From JANMCE01 sp963791625 (lineage in GTDB: Bacteria; Actinomycetota; Acidimicrobiia; Acidimicrobiales; Ilumatobacteraceae), in NCBI GenBank assembly GCA_963791625.1, contig CAWBTA010000006.1:1426001-1490000 (forward strand): 64,000 nucleotides of DNA, in the 5' to 3' direction. The position numbers were made by a program, and so were the translations under genes. The notes under the pieces are model-generated. The model did not search any database and was not told the origin of the DNA. It worked only from the letters and a program-made list of their open reading frames with translations. This document shows, one piece after another, positions 1-8,223 of the stretch (positions are counted from its first letter, which is position 1; each line of letters starts with the position of its first letter).

Positions 1-167
1 TGATCGTGAACAATCATCGGGTACTGCATGCTCGGGAGGCGTTCGTCCCTGATGGCCCTCGACACCTGCAAGACATTTACTTCGATGCCGATGACGTCAT
101 CGGTCTGCTCGCTCAGATGACCGGTGAAGCAAAGAACGAGATGGTTCAAGAAAGTAGGTTGGTATGA
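1..167 (+). CDS. C-terminal end of a TauD/GBBH-like 2-oxoglutarate dioxygenase (TmpA-like), partial
   Basis: Only the last 54 codons are in the window; the reading frame is open from base 3 to a TGA at 165-167. The peptide contains NNHRVLHAREAF and then RHLQDIYFDADDV. This matches the C-terminal signature of gamma-butyrobetaine hydroxylase / trimethyllysine dioxygenase proteins, where the His and the following Arg belong to the Fe(II)/2-oxoglutarate site. The stop overlaps the start of the next gene (ATGA), so the two are translationally coupled. That partner is an HD-domain protein. This pairing is the one known for TmpA/TmpB, which oxidise 2-(trimethylammonio)ethylphosphonate to glycine betaine and phosphate and were formerly misannotated as GBBH and HD hydrolase. 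The TmpA assignment is inference from the pairing; ordinary GBBH activity remains possible. Confidence 0.75.
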   Translation, partial: IVNNHRVLHAREAFVPDGPRHLQDIYFDADDVIGLLAQMTGEAKNEMVQESRLV

Positions 168-736
168 GCATTCATGAGTCAGACGAGATGGTGGCGTTCA
201 CCTCGATGGACCACGGAACGCGGGCCGACTACGAGTTGGTCTTCGCCCATGAGCAGGCCCAGATCGACACCCAGGCCGACCGGGTCATGGAATGGCTCCG
301 ACAGATGGATGGCCCGTCGCCGTACCGGATCTCCCGCCTCGATCACGTCCTGCAATCCGCCACGCGAGCCGAGCGTGACGGTGCCGATCTCGAGACCGTG
401 GTGTGCGCGCTGCTGCACGACATCGGCGACGTGCTCGGCACCGCCAACCACTCGCAAATCGCCGCTGCGCTCTTGCGGCCGTACGTCAGTGAAGAGAACT
501 ACTGGATCGTGATGCATCACGGTCTGTTCCAGGGCTACTACTGGTTCGAGCACTACGGCCGCTCACGCGACGAACGCGATATCTATAAGGACCACCCGTA
601 CTACGACGCGTGTGTGCGCTTTTGCGCCGACTGGGATCAGACGTCGTTCGACCCGGCATATCAGCACGAATCGCTCGACCACTTCGAACCGATGGTCCGC
701 GAGCTTTTCGCTCGCACCCCCAACAACATGGTGTGA
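164..736 (+). CDS. HD-domain mixed-valent diiron oxygenase-like protein (TmpB/PhnZ type)
   Basis: A 190-aa HD-fold protein. Candidate metal ligands follow the six-ligand order of MIOX/PhnZ-type diiron oxygenases: H61 (LDHVLQ), H85-D86 (LLHDIGD), H96, H118/H119 (MHHG) and D156/D158 (CADWD). The 24-residue spacing H61 to H85 equals that of PhnZ H34 to H58. The ATG lies inside the stop of the upstream dioxygenase gene, so the proteins are probably made together. Known TmpB and PhnZ cleave the C-P bond of an alpha-hydroxyphosphonate made by the partner dioxygenase. I infer the same two-step route here, with release of phosphate and a carboxylic acid such as glycine betaine. The PhnZ Tyr/Glu substrate-gating motif is not obvious (the sequence before H61 is PYRISRLD), so the exact substrate is uncertain. 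A conventional HD phosphohydrolase is the alternative. Confidence 0.75.
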   Translation: MSIHESDEMVAFTSMDHGTRADYELVFAHEQAQIDTQADRVMEWLRQMDGPSPYRISRLDHVLQSATRAERDGADLETVVCALLHDIGDVLGTANHSQIAAALLRPYVSEENYWIVMHHGLFQGYYWFEHYGRSRDERDIYKDHPYYDACVRFCADWDQTSFDPAYQHESLDHFEPMVRELFARTPNNMV

Positions 737-737
737 G

Positions 738-2879
738 CTACGGAGCGGGCAGCGGGCGTCGACGCTGGGCCAGCCAGGCAACCAGCCGGTTGGACCGTTT
801 CGCCCAACTGCTGGCTCGATAAGCGCCGAGAAAGAGTCCGAGGCCGAGCACTTCCAGTGTCACGGCCACCGGAAATGTTGCGGATTCCAGCGGACTGACT
901 ACGCCGACCTCGCCGTTTGCGTCCTGTTTCACATAGATCCGTTCGCCCAGTGCGAAGTCCCGTTTGTCGACGAACTCGTGCACCTGACCGTCGCGAACGA
1001 ATGCGTAGCGCCTGCCGGCCGGGTCGACGCTGGCAAACGCGATCTTCGCCGGGTATGTGGTCTGCTTGCGGACGTTGGCGGCATGACCGGACAGAAACAG
1101 GCCACCCACGAACAGAACAAGGGCAACGCCGAGGGCGACGGTGGCCGGACCGGTGGCGTGCTGCGTCTTGCCGATGCCAACACGAGCATGCGCGGCAGCC
1201 CGCCCGCCGGCGCTCTTGGCGAAGGCCACCATGCCAATGATGGCGGCCACGAGGGAACCGACACCGATCAGCAACGACTGCCAAAACCAACTCGCGTCCG
1301 ACTGAGCATTCACGGCAGCCCAACCCAACACTCCGACACCGAGGGCGAGAGCGGTGGCGAGTACGAGGCTTTTGGACAGTTGTCGCCACGGCGGAAGTTC
1401 TGGCGCAATGGCCTCGTCCTGCATTGGAAGCGGAGCCGCCGGTGCATCCGCGGAGGCCGCTCCGAGCTTCGCGGCCAGGACCGGGTCGGCCATCTGCGCC
1501 TTGACCGCGGTATAGGCATCAGTGACGGCTCGGGTTCGCACCGACTCCGGCACATCGAACTTTGTTGTCTCCAATCCTCGATGCGGCACGACCAGCAAGA
1601 TGTCATCGTCACCGAAACCCGACCACGGCACTACCTCGGTGGCAACACCGATAGCCGACTTGGCCGCCGGAAGGAGCGTGTCGGCCACCATGCGGCTGAT
1701 GCTGATCAGCGCAACGATAGACAACAACGCTCCACCTGCCGTGAGAATGAGCACCACGAAAAGGCCCACCACGGCAAGAGCGAACAGCGGCCCGGGAACG
1801 AACCGAAGCCACGTCGCGACAAGACGCACGCCCTGTGGGAAGAAGCCGATGCTCAAGCCCGACCACACCACGATCGACACGAACAACGCAAGGCGGGCCC
1901 AGTCGTTCGACAGGATCGCACCGAACGCGTACGAGGCGGTCGACTCTGCGGTGTAGGTCGGCCCGATGTCGAAGTGCTTGGATATCTTCGGTTTCTCGCC
2001 GGCCACAAACCCCACGGCCTCCATCCGCCGATCAATCTGCTCGGGTTCGCCCAGCACGAACCCGACGATGGGGCGCTGTTGTTGCGCGTCGTCTTGGGTG
2101 CCGATCCAGCGTTGGAATGACTGGTCCTTAAACACGAACGTCGGGTAGTTGGCGAAGGTTCCACCATCGACCAGCTGATGCACGCCGGCACCGAGGTGCG
2201 GATGGTTGAACACGACGCGCCCAGGAGGGAACGCGCCCGGTATCGCGCACGATGAGGTGACGGCCGAGCTCACCTCCACCCATGGTGTGGTGCGACGTGA
2301 GAACACCACCGGCGTACCGCTGGCGAGGTCCATGGCGACCACGTACAACTCCACGCCGGTCGCGGCAAACAGGTCATCAAACGACACCGGTCCGTTTGGG
2401 ATGACGTGATGTTTGCGACACTCACGTTCGAGCACCACCTCCAGCCAGCCCCGTAACTTCTCGCTGTCGAACAACGAAGACGTTGATCCCCTTACCAGTG
2501 AAAAGAGCCGGACGGGAATGCTGCCCGCCAGCTGACTCAGTGCGACGGGCACTTGGGTTTCGATCTCGTCGGGGTTCAAGCCGGCTGCGATAAGCGTCGC
2601 CGTGATCGCTCCTGCGGACGCCCCCGCCACGCTGCCGAACCAGTAACCGGACTCACGGAAGGCCCGTAGCGCGCCGGCATAGGCCACTCCCTTGGCTCCC
2701 CCGCCCTTGAAGACACCGTTCACCAGTGTCTTGTCCGACCACCAGCCTCGTGGTTTGACGATTGGTCCCGATTCAACATCCACGGCGAACCCCCGTTCGA
2801 GTGATGAGAGCACCAGTATCGCAGGCTTCTTGAGGGTTCCTTTACAATTGTCTTCCAATTCCACCGATGACAACCTCAT
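738..2879 (-). CDS. Patatin-like phospholipase fused to a multi-pass membrane domain
   Basis: A 713-aa protein. The N-terminal patatin domain (about 53-290) has the oxyanion loop GGGAKG (59-64), the nucleophile elbow GASAG (Ser88) and the dyad Asp in VDGGTFANYP (Asp238), so a Ser-Asp lipid acyl hydrolase should be active. After it come hydrophobic segments near 328-346 and 363-395, then four more between about 500 and 695. Between the last two lies a small soluble module containing YPAKIAFASVDPAGRRY, reminiscent of DUF3592-type domains. It probably acts on membrane lipids at the inner face of the membrane. The ATG overlaps the end of the hutI-like gene by 38 bases. A GTG at 2813, just downstream of an AGGAA sequence, is an alternative start that keeps the whole patatin core. 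It is the last gene of the M20-hutI-patatin run. Confidence 0.8.
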   Translation of the reverse strand: MRLSSVELEDNCKGTLKKPAILVLSSLERGFAVDVESGPIVKPRGWWSDKTLVNGVFKGGGAKGVAYAGALRAFRESGYWFGSVAGASAGAITATLIAAGLNPDEIETQVPVALSQLAGSIPVRLFSLVRGSTSSLFDSEKLRGWLEVVLERECRKHHVIPNGPVSFDDLFAATGVELYVVAMDLASGTPVVFSRRTTPWVEVSSAVTSSCAIPGAFPPGRVVFNHPHLGAGVHQLVDGGTFANYPTFVFKDQSFQRWIGTQDDAQQQRPIVGFVLGEPEQIDRRMEAVGFVAGEKPKISKHFDIGPTYTAESTASYAFGAILSNDWARLALFVSIVVWSGLSIGFFPQGVRLVATWLRFVPGPLFALAVVGLFVVLILTAGGALLSIVALISISRMVADTLLPAAKSAIGVATEVVPWSGFGDDDILLVVPHRGLETTKFDVPESVRTRAVTDAYTAVKAQMADPVLAAKLGAASADAPAAPLPMQDEAIAPELPPWRQLSKSLVLATALALGVGVLGWAAVNAQSDASWFWQSLLIGVGSLVAAIIGMVAFAKSAGGRAAAHARVGIGKTQHATGPATVALGVALVLFVGGLFLSGHAANVRKQTTYPAKIAFASVDPAGRRYAFVRDGQVHEFVDKRDFALGERIYVKQDANGEVGVVSPLESATFPVAVTLEVLGLGLFLGAYRASSWAKRSNRLVAWLAQRRRPLPAP

Positions 2880-4092
2880 GCAGCATTCCTGCGCCCACTC
2901 CGAGAAAGATTTCGTTCGGATGGGGGCAGTCGAGCAGCAAAAGGTCGCCCCGTTTGCCGATGTCGAGCGAGCCGCAACGGTGTTGCAACCCGAGACTGTA
3001 GGCGGCGTTCAGAGTGGCACCGACCAGCACTTCACCAGGGGTCAGGCGGAACCATGGGGCGGCCACGCCCATCGTGGCGAGCAGCGAGGTGGCGTGAATT
3101 GACGAGCAGTAATCGGTGGCGATGGCGACGGGGACGTTGTTGTCGATGAAGAGTCGTGCGTTGGCCCGACGGTCGGTCATGTAAATCAATTCGGCTATCG
3201 GCAGCAGCACCGCGATCGTGTCGGTGAAACCGACGGTGTTGATCTCATCGTCAGGCGTATAGGTGAGATGCTCAGCAGAGATCGCGCCGCCCTGAACGGC
3301 GGTCTCCCAACCGTGCGACGTCTTCCAGGCATCGGCGTGGACCCGCACGGGCAGACCGGCGGCGTGGCTCTCGTCCATCAGCCGCAACGCCTGCGCCGGC
3401 GTGAATAGACCGTCCTCCACGGTGACATCCTGGAACTGGGCTACGCCCTGCCGCACCACCGCCGGCAACATATCTTTGGCGATCAGGTCGGTGTATGTGT
3501 CGGCCCCACCGGTCAGGTCTCGTGGCACGACGTGGGCGCCGAGGAAGGTGATGACCAGATCCATTGGCGTCAGTGACCGAGAGGCTTCGAGCACGGCCAG
3601 CTGCTGCAGTTCGGTGTCCACCGTGAGGCCGTAGCCCGACTTCACTTCGAGTGTCGTCACGCCCCCCGCAGCGATGCGTTCATAGGCCTGCGCTAATCGA
3701 GCGAGCAGCACGTCGTCGGACGCACTCCGGGTCGCTAGGACGCTGCTCCAGATGCCGCCACCTCTGGCCGCGACCTCGGCCAGTGATGCGCCTCCGAGAC
3801 GCTCGGCGTACTCGGCGTGGCGTTCACCGGCGAAGATCGGATGTGAGTGGCACTCGACCAGTCCGGGCACCACGGTTCGTCCAGAGGCGTCCAGCGTGCG
3901 AACGGATGGATCATCCCACTCGGCCAGCACGTCGCCGGTATGGCCGACTGCCACGATCACACCGTTGCGAATGGCGACCGCACCGTCTTCGATCAGATGC
4001 ATCTCACCCTGGCTGGCACCACGCCGGGCCGCGCCTTCGTCATGAATCTGGGCCAACTGGGCAGCGCGAATGACGTTGAGGTCGCCGGTCAT
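2842..4092 (-). CDS. hutI: Imidazolonepropionase-like amidohydrolase (HutI family)
   Basis: A metal-dependent amidohydrolase of about 416 aa. HutI hallmarks are the metal-binding ECHSHPIFAGERHAEY near residue 80, KSGYGL near 155, VHADAW near 255 and SAEHL soon after. HutI opens 4-imidazolone-5-propionate to N-formimino-glutamate in histidine breakdown. The C-terminal metal/substrate loop reads IATDYCSSIHATSL, whereas typical HutI has a TDxNPG-type loop, so substrate specificity may differ. No other hut gene is present. Its neighbours are two M20 hydrolases and a patatin. The ATG at 4092 sits in an ATGA overlap with the upstream M20 stop, which makes it a better start than the in-frame GTG at 4101. 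Family assignment is firm; the histidine-pathway role is not. Confidence 0.75.
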   Translation of the reverse strand: MTGDLNVIRAAQLAQIHDEGAARRGASQGEMHLIEDGAVAIRNGVIVAVGHTGDVLAEWDDPSVRTLDASGRTVVPGLVECHSHPIFAGERHAEYAERLGGASLAEVAARGGGIWSSVLATRSASDDVLLARLAQAYERIAAGGVTTLEVKSGYGLTVDTELQQLAVLEASRSLTPMDLVITFLGAHVVPRDLTGGADTYTDLIAKDMLPAVVRQGVAQFQDVTVEDGLFTPAQALRLMDESHAAGLPVRVHADAWKTSHGWETAVQGGAISAEHLTYTPDDEINTVGFTDTIAVLLPIAELIYMTDRRANARLFIDNNVPVAIATDYCSSIHATSLLATMGVAAPWFRLTPGEVLVGATLNAAYSLGLQHRCGSLDIGKRGDLLLLDCPHPNEIFLGVGAGMLHEVVIGGIGRQL

Positions 4093-5273
4093 GCGCACCA
4101 CTCCCGGATCAGGGTCTCATACACATCGACGGCTTCAAGGTACTGCGCCTCGTACACGTACTCGTCCGGGAAATTGTACGGCGGGTCTCCGGGACCGAAG
4201 TTGACGCCAGGCACCCCGAAGTCGCGAAGCGCAACCAGATCGCACCAGAACGGTACGCCCTGATAGACGGGCTGACGCTTGGTTGCCGACCGCACCGCCG
4301 CGTCGAGGGCCACCACGATGGGTTCGTTCGGAGCGATTTCGTACGCCAGTCGTGGGCCTGACAGCCAGTACTCGCTGAACTCGACGGTGGCATCGATGCG
4401 ACGGTCGACCGTGTCGCGCAGGTCGGTGATCATCGCCTCCACTTGGCGCTTGACGTCGTAGGGGTCCTGGCTCGGCAGCAGGCGCAGGTCGATGGTGATC
4501 ACACAGCGGTCGGGCACCTGGTTGTGCTTGGTGCCGCCCTGAATGGTGCCGATGTTCAAAATCGGCCCGCCCGGCAGGAGTGGGTGCGGCTCGTACGGCA
4601 ACGTCCCTTCCAGCTTGCGCAGTCCGGCCAGAATCGGCTCCATCGTCTCGATGGCGTTGACGCCGAGTTCCTTGTACGTGGTGTGGGCCTGCTTCCCCTT
4701 GGTGGTCACCTTGAGGTAGGCCGCGCCGCGGTGGGCGATGCCGAGGGTGTTGCTGGACGGTTCGCAATCGACCACCGCGTCACCGACAAACCCCGCCTCA
4801 CAGAGCGAGCGGGTGCCAACGCCACCCTCGAAGTGACACGACACGGCCTGCAGAATGACGTCACCGCGCAGCCGATCGTCGCTCGTTGCAATCCTCCGCA
4901 CGGCAGCTGCGGCTGCCGCAGTTCCCGCTTTCATATCGGCCACGCCAGCGCCGTAGATCTTGCCATCTTCCACCACCGAAGCGAACGGGTCGCGAGTCCA
5001 ATCTTCGCTCAACTCGTAGATGTCGATGTGACCGTTGAGCACCAGTGACCGTCCGCCACCAGTCCCTCGCAGCCGCGCTCCGACCGAGGGACGGCCGGGC
5101 TTCGACTCCACCAGTTCGACGTCATGACATCCCCAGCCTCGTAGTTGCGTATGCAACCATTCGGCCAGCTCCCGTTCGCGTCCCCAGATCGAGTCGATGG
5201 ACGCAATGTCACACAGCAGCTGGCTATCGGGATGCACGGCCAGCACACTACTTTCGCCGCGCTCCCCTACCAT
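4089..5273 (-). CDS. M20 family amidohydrolase/deacylase with altered metal site (ArgE/DapE-like)
   Basis: A 394-aa member of the ArgE/DapE/ACY1 group of M20 metallohydrolases, which remove acyl groups or cleave peptides using two zinc ions. Visible motifs are NGHIDIYEL (H82, D84), GAGVADMKAG (D113, bridging Asp), SCHFEGGVGT (E149) and DCEPSSN (E171). Two positions deviate. The usual Glu-Glu pair reads HFE, and the last metal His (AHxxDE in relatives) is replaced by Asn in PPYNFPDEY (N367). It may therefore bind one metal or act on an unusual substrate. It is co-transcribed with the hutI-like gene by an ATGA overlap. Its start lies only 6 bases from that of a divergent M20 gene. GTG codons at 5246 and 5237 are alternative starts that would leave room for a promoter. 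Confidence 0.8.
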   Translation of the reverse strand: MVGERGESSVLAVHPDSQLLCDIASIDSIWGRERELAEWLHTQLRGWGCHDVELVESKPGRPSVGARLRGTGGGRSLVLNGHIDIYELSEDWTRDPFASVVEDGKIYGAGVADMKAGTAAAAAAVRRIATSDDRLRGDVILQAVSCHFEGGVGTRSLCEAGFVGDAVVDCEPSSNTLGIAHRGAAYLKVTTKGKQAHTTYKELGVNAIETMEPILAGLRKLEGTLPYEPHPLLPGGPILNIGTIQGGTKHNQVPDRCVITIDLRLLPSQDPYDVKRQVEAMITDLRDTVDRRIDATVEFSEYWLSGPRLAYEIAPNEPIVVALDAAVRSATKRQPVYQGVPFWCDLVALRDFGVPGVNFGPGDPPYNFPDEYVYEAQYLEAVDVYETLIREWCA

Positions 5274-5279
5274 GGGAAC

Positions 5280-6422
5280 GTGCTGTCCACCGTCGAACTG
5301 CTGCGCACGCTTGTCGCGTTCGCCACCGAGAGCCGCACCCCCAATGGGGACCTACTGGCCTTTGCCGCCGAACACACCGAACCGTCAGGCGGCCGGGCCC
5401 AATGGATCGAAGGGTCCGACGGCCGCGCCAACCTCATCATCTCGTTCGGACCCGACCGGCCAGGCGGTCTTCTGCTGGCAGCGCACACCGACGTCGTTCC
5501 GGCCGGCATCGGATGGGCCACGCCGCCCTACGACCTCAGCCGCGTAGACGACCGGCTGTATGGCCGGGGCACGGCCGACATGAAGGGCTTCCTTGCCGCC
5601 ACGCTCCATGTGCTGGCCGGAATGAACGGCTGGACTGCACCACTCCATCTGGCGCTGTCGTTCGATGAAGAGGTCGGGTGTGCCGGCATGCCATCAATGC
5701 TTGAACACCTCAGCGCTGCAACCAACGTTCGGCCCGATCTGGTGGTGGTGGGTGAGCCCACGATGATGATTCCCCGCCATCGACACCTCGGCAAACTCGC
5801 GTACGAGCTCACGCTCCACGGTACGGCCGGCCATTCGAGTCGATCACCCGAGATTCCCAGCACCATCACCTCGGCAGCCCGCATCGCGATAGCGCTCGAC
5901 GCGCTACAAACGTCGTATCGCTCGGCCGACCCAACGGCTCCACACGAGATCACCGTCAACGTCGGCACCATCGCCGGTGGCACCGCCCTGAACGTCATCG
6001 CCGAGCGCTGCACACTGTCGTTCGAGCTTCGCCATGCGCCCGAACGAGACCCTGACCACGCGCTCGAACCCGTCCTCAAGATCATCGAACGGGAGCGCCA
6101 GGTGCTTGCCGATGTCGGCGGCGGCGTCGACATGGTGGAGGTGACGCGGTATCCCGGTCTGGCGACGGCCACCGATCACCCTCTGGTCAAGGTGGTGGAA
6201 CGCATCGCAGACGGTGGGCCGTGTCGGTCGATCGGGTATGGCACCGAAGGTGGCCTGTATGCCGGTTCGCTTGGTGTGCCGGTGGTGATCTGCGGCCCCG
6301 GCGACATCGCCGTAGCCCATCGGCCCGACGAGTACGTGAGCCTCGAACAACTCGACCGGTGCGAGCGCTTCGTCCGCTCCCTCATCGAACACCTCTGCAT
6401 CGAACCTGTGCCGGTCGTCTGA
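5280..6422 (+). CDS. argE: Acetylornithine deacetylase-like M20 hydrolase (ArgE)
   Basis: A complete M20 enzyme of 380 aa from the GTG at 5280. Motifs are intact: AAHTDVVPAG (H69, D71), GRGTADMKGF (D100), LSFDEEVGC (E130/E131, catalytic base and metal), GEPT, then CGPGDIAVAHRPDEYVS (His about 347). The dimerisation domain includes LTLHGTAGHSSR. This pattern fits acetylornithine deacetylase, which releases ornithine from N-acetylornithine; other N-acyl amino acids cannot be excluded. The frame stays open up to 5145, but the conserved N-terminus (ELLRTLVAFATES) begins right after the GTG, so the longer start would only overlap the divergent M20 gene. No other arginine genes are in the window. 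Confidence 0.75.
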   Translation: MLSTVELLRTLVAFATESRTPNGDLLAFAAEHTEPSGGRAQWIEGSDGRANLIISFGPDRPGGLLLAAHTDVVPAGIGWATPPYDLSRVDDRLYGRGTADMKGFLAATLHVLAGMNGWTAPLHLALSFDEEVGCAGMPSMLEHLSAATNVRPDLVVVGEPTMMIPRHRHLGKLAYELTLHGTAGHSSRSPEIPSTITSAARIAIALDALQTSYRSADPTAPHEITVNVGTIAGGTALNVIAERCTLSFELRHAPERDPDHALEPVLKIIERERQVLADVGGGVDMVEVTRYPGLATATDHPLVKVVERIADGGPCRSIGYGTEGGLYAGSLGVPVVICGPGDIAVAHRPDEYVSLEQLDRCERFVRSLIEHLCIEPVPVV

Positions 6423-6432
6423 CCGCTTGGCC

Positions 6433-7871
6433 TTAGGGCAGGCGGGACTTGACGACTTTGCCCATGTCGTTGCGGGGAAGGTCGTCGACGAAGTACACGT
6501 CGCGGGGCCGCTTGTGGGCTGACAGCAAGGTGGCTACATGGCGGGTGAGGTCGTCGGCACTGGCCGACGCTGATGGATGCAGCACCACCCATGCCACGAT
6601 GCGCTCGCCCAGATCCTCATCCGGTCGGCCGGCCACAGCAACCTCGGCCACGGCCGGGTGCTCGAGCAGCGCCCCTTCGATCTCGCCGGCACCGATGCGA
6701 TAGCCGCCTGTCTTGATCAGATCCGTGGCCCGCCGCCCAACTATCCGGTAGTACCCGTCAGTGGCACGCGTGCCCACGTCACCGGTCTTGAACCAATCGC
6801 CGTCGAAGGTGGCAGCGGTCGCGTCCGGCCGATTGAGGTAGCCGCTGAAAAGGTTGTCCCCCCGCACCTGGATCTCGCCGATGGTCTCATTGTCGGATGT
6901 ATCGATCACCGCGCCGTCGTCAGCGACGAGTCGTACTGAAATGCCCGGCACCGGCAGTCCGACGAAGCCGGGGCGTCGCTCACCGTCGGCTCGAACCGCC
7001 AGGTTCATCATCGTCTCGGTCATACCGTAGCGCTCCACGATGCGCTGCCCGGTCAATCGTTCGAACCGCTCGTGTTCAACCGCTGGAAGCGCGGCAGACC
7101 CCGACACCAGAATGCGAGCACCCGCCAGGGATTTCGCGATCGCCGGCTCGGTCTCGGCGGCCTGCGCCAACCGCCGGTACATCGTGGGCACGGCGAACAG
7201 CATGGTGGCGCCATCATCCAACGCGGACGCCACCGCCTCGGGCGAGAACTTGTCGAGCAGATGCATGGTTCCGCCGCGGCGCAACGAGCCGAGAACGCCG
7301 AGTACAAGGCCGTGCACGTGGAAGAGCGGCAACGCATGGGTCAGCTGATCGTCACTCGTCCACGCCCAGGCCTCCGCGATGGCATCGAGGTTCGAAGTAA
7401 TGGCCCGACGCGAAATCATCACACCCTTCGGCAGCCCGGTGGTGCCTGATGTGTAGAGGATGAGCGCGATGTCCTCCTCGGCCAGACCGTCGGGAAGGAC
7501 AGCCGGGGCAGCACCATCGACGAGCACGTCGATGCGCTCCAACCCCGCGAGGCGGGGGCGACGTCGGTGTGTGGGGCAGCCAGCAAGGCCGCGGGCTGGC
7601 TATCGGCCAGCACATGTTCGATCTCGCGCAGGCCAGCCTTGGCGCTGACCGGAATGACGGTCGTTCCGGCGGCCATGGCACCGACGACTCCGATGACCGT
7701 CTCGAGGGTCGGTTCAGCCACAATCGCTACACGCGCCACGCCCTGCAGACGGGCCGCGACCCGGGCCGCGGCTGCAGCCAACTCTCGATAGCTGAGCGCA
7801 CACGAGTTCACCCGAAGGGCGACGCCGTCGTCCGGCTCGGTCAAACGGGTGAAGAAGGGGCTGCGTGTCAT
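6433..7871 (-). CDS. matB: Malonyl-CoA synthetase-like acyl-CoA ligase (MatB), interrupted by one frameshift
   Basis: An ANL-superfamily acyl-CoA synthetase that activates a carboxylic acid through an acyl-AMP. Motifs are LILYTSGTTGLPKGV (P-loop), ERYGMTETMMN, GERRPGFVGLPVPG, TGDVG, TGGYRIGAGEIEG and PRNDMGKVVKSR (C-terminal catalytic Lys). The text closely follows actinomycete MatB, which makes malonyl- or methylmalonyl-CoA. The N-terminus (ATG at 7871, starting TRSPFFTRL) and the rest lie in different frames. The frame changes at the CCCCC run (plus-strand G5 at 7554-7558). One extra C would give ...TDVAPRLAGLERIDV... and restore one continuous protein of about 479 aa. I therefore think the break is a sequence error or a very recent mutation. 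Confidence 0.8.
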
Positions 7872-7999
7872 AGTCGCCGATGTTAGGCGCGCCCCCGGTC
7901 CCGTCGATGGGTGGGCCCTCCGACCCACATGAGACGGCTGACCGTTCTAGGGTGACCGCTGGCCCACCGGGCTGAATGCAACGAGCAAAGGAGAGCCAT

Positions 8000-8155
8000 A
8001 TGGGAATTTTCGATAAGGCGAAGGACCTCGCTGGCCTGAAGGACAAGGCCGAAGACCTCCTCGACGAGCACGGCGACAAACTTCCCGACGGGGTCAAGGA
8101 CAAGGTCGAAGCCGCCAAGGACAAGATCGAAGGCCTCATCCCCGGCAAGGACTAA
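8000..8155 (+). CDS. Small Rv0909/MT0933-like antitoxin-family protein
   Basis: A 51-aa, very charged protein beginning GIFDKAKDLAGLKDKAED and ending GLIPGKD. It is an amphipathic, lysine- and aspartate-rich helix of the kind seen in MT0933/Rv0909-like antitoxins and CsbD-like small proteins. An AGGAGAG ribosome site lies 7 bases before the ATG, and a strong rho-independent hairpin follows, so it looks like a monocistronic, well expressed gene. No toxin gene adjoins it, so an antitoxin role is doubtful. A stress-related or surface-associated small protein is equally possible. Confidence 0.7.
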   Translation: MGIFDKAKDLAGLKDKAEDLLDEHGDKLPDGVKDKVEAAKDKIEGLIPGKD

Positions 8156-8164
8156 GCCGCTTCT

Positions 8165-8204
8165 CGGGCTCCTCGGACACGCTGCGGTGCGTCCGGGGAG
8201 CCCG
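8165..8204 (+). terminator. Rho-independent terminator after the small antitoxin-like gene
   Basis: An inverted repeat pairs CGGGCTCCTCGGACAC with GTGCGTCCGGGGAGCCCG around a GCTGCG loop, with one or two wobbles. It is followed by the T-rich stretch TTCCGTTTTCCGTTT. It begins 10 bases after the stop codon. Confidence 0.75.
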
Positions 8205-8223
8205 CTTCCGTTTTCCGTTTGCG

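Noticed and set aside
612..2120. 502-aa plus-strand open frame over the patatin gene
   Set aside because: The minus-strand frame has a full patatin active site. The plus-strand one is low-complexity and unlike any family.
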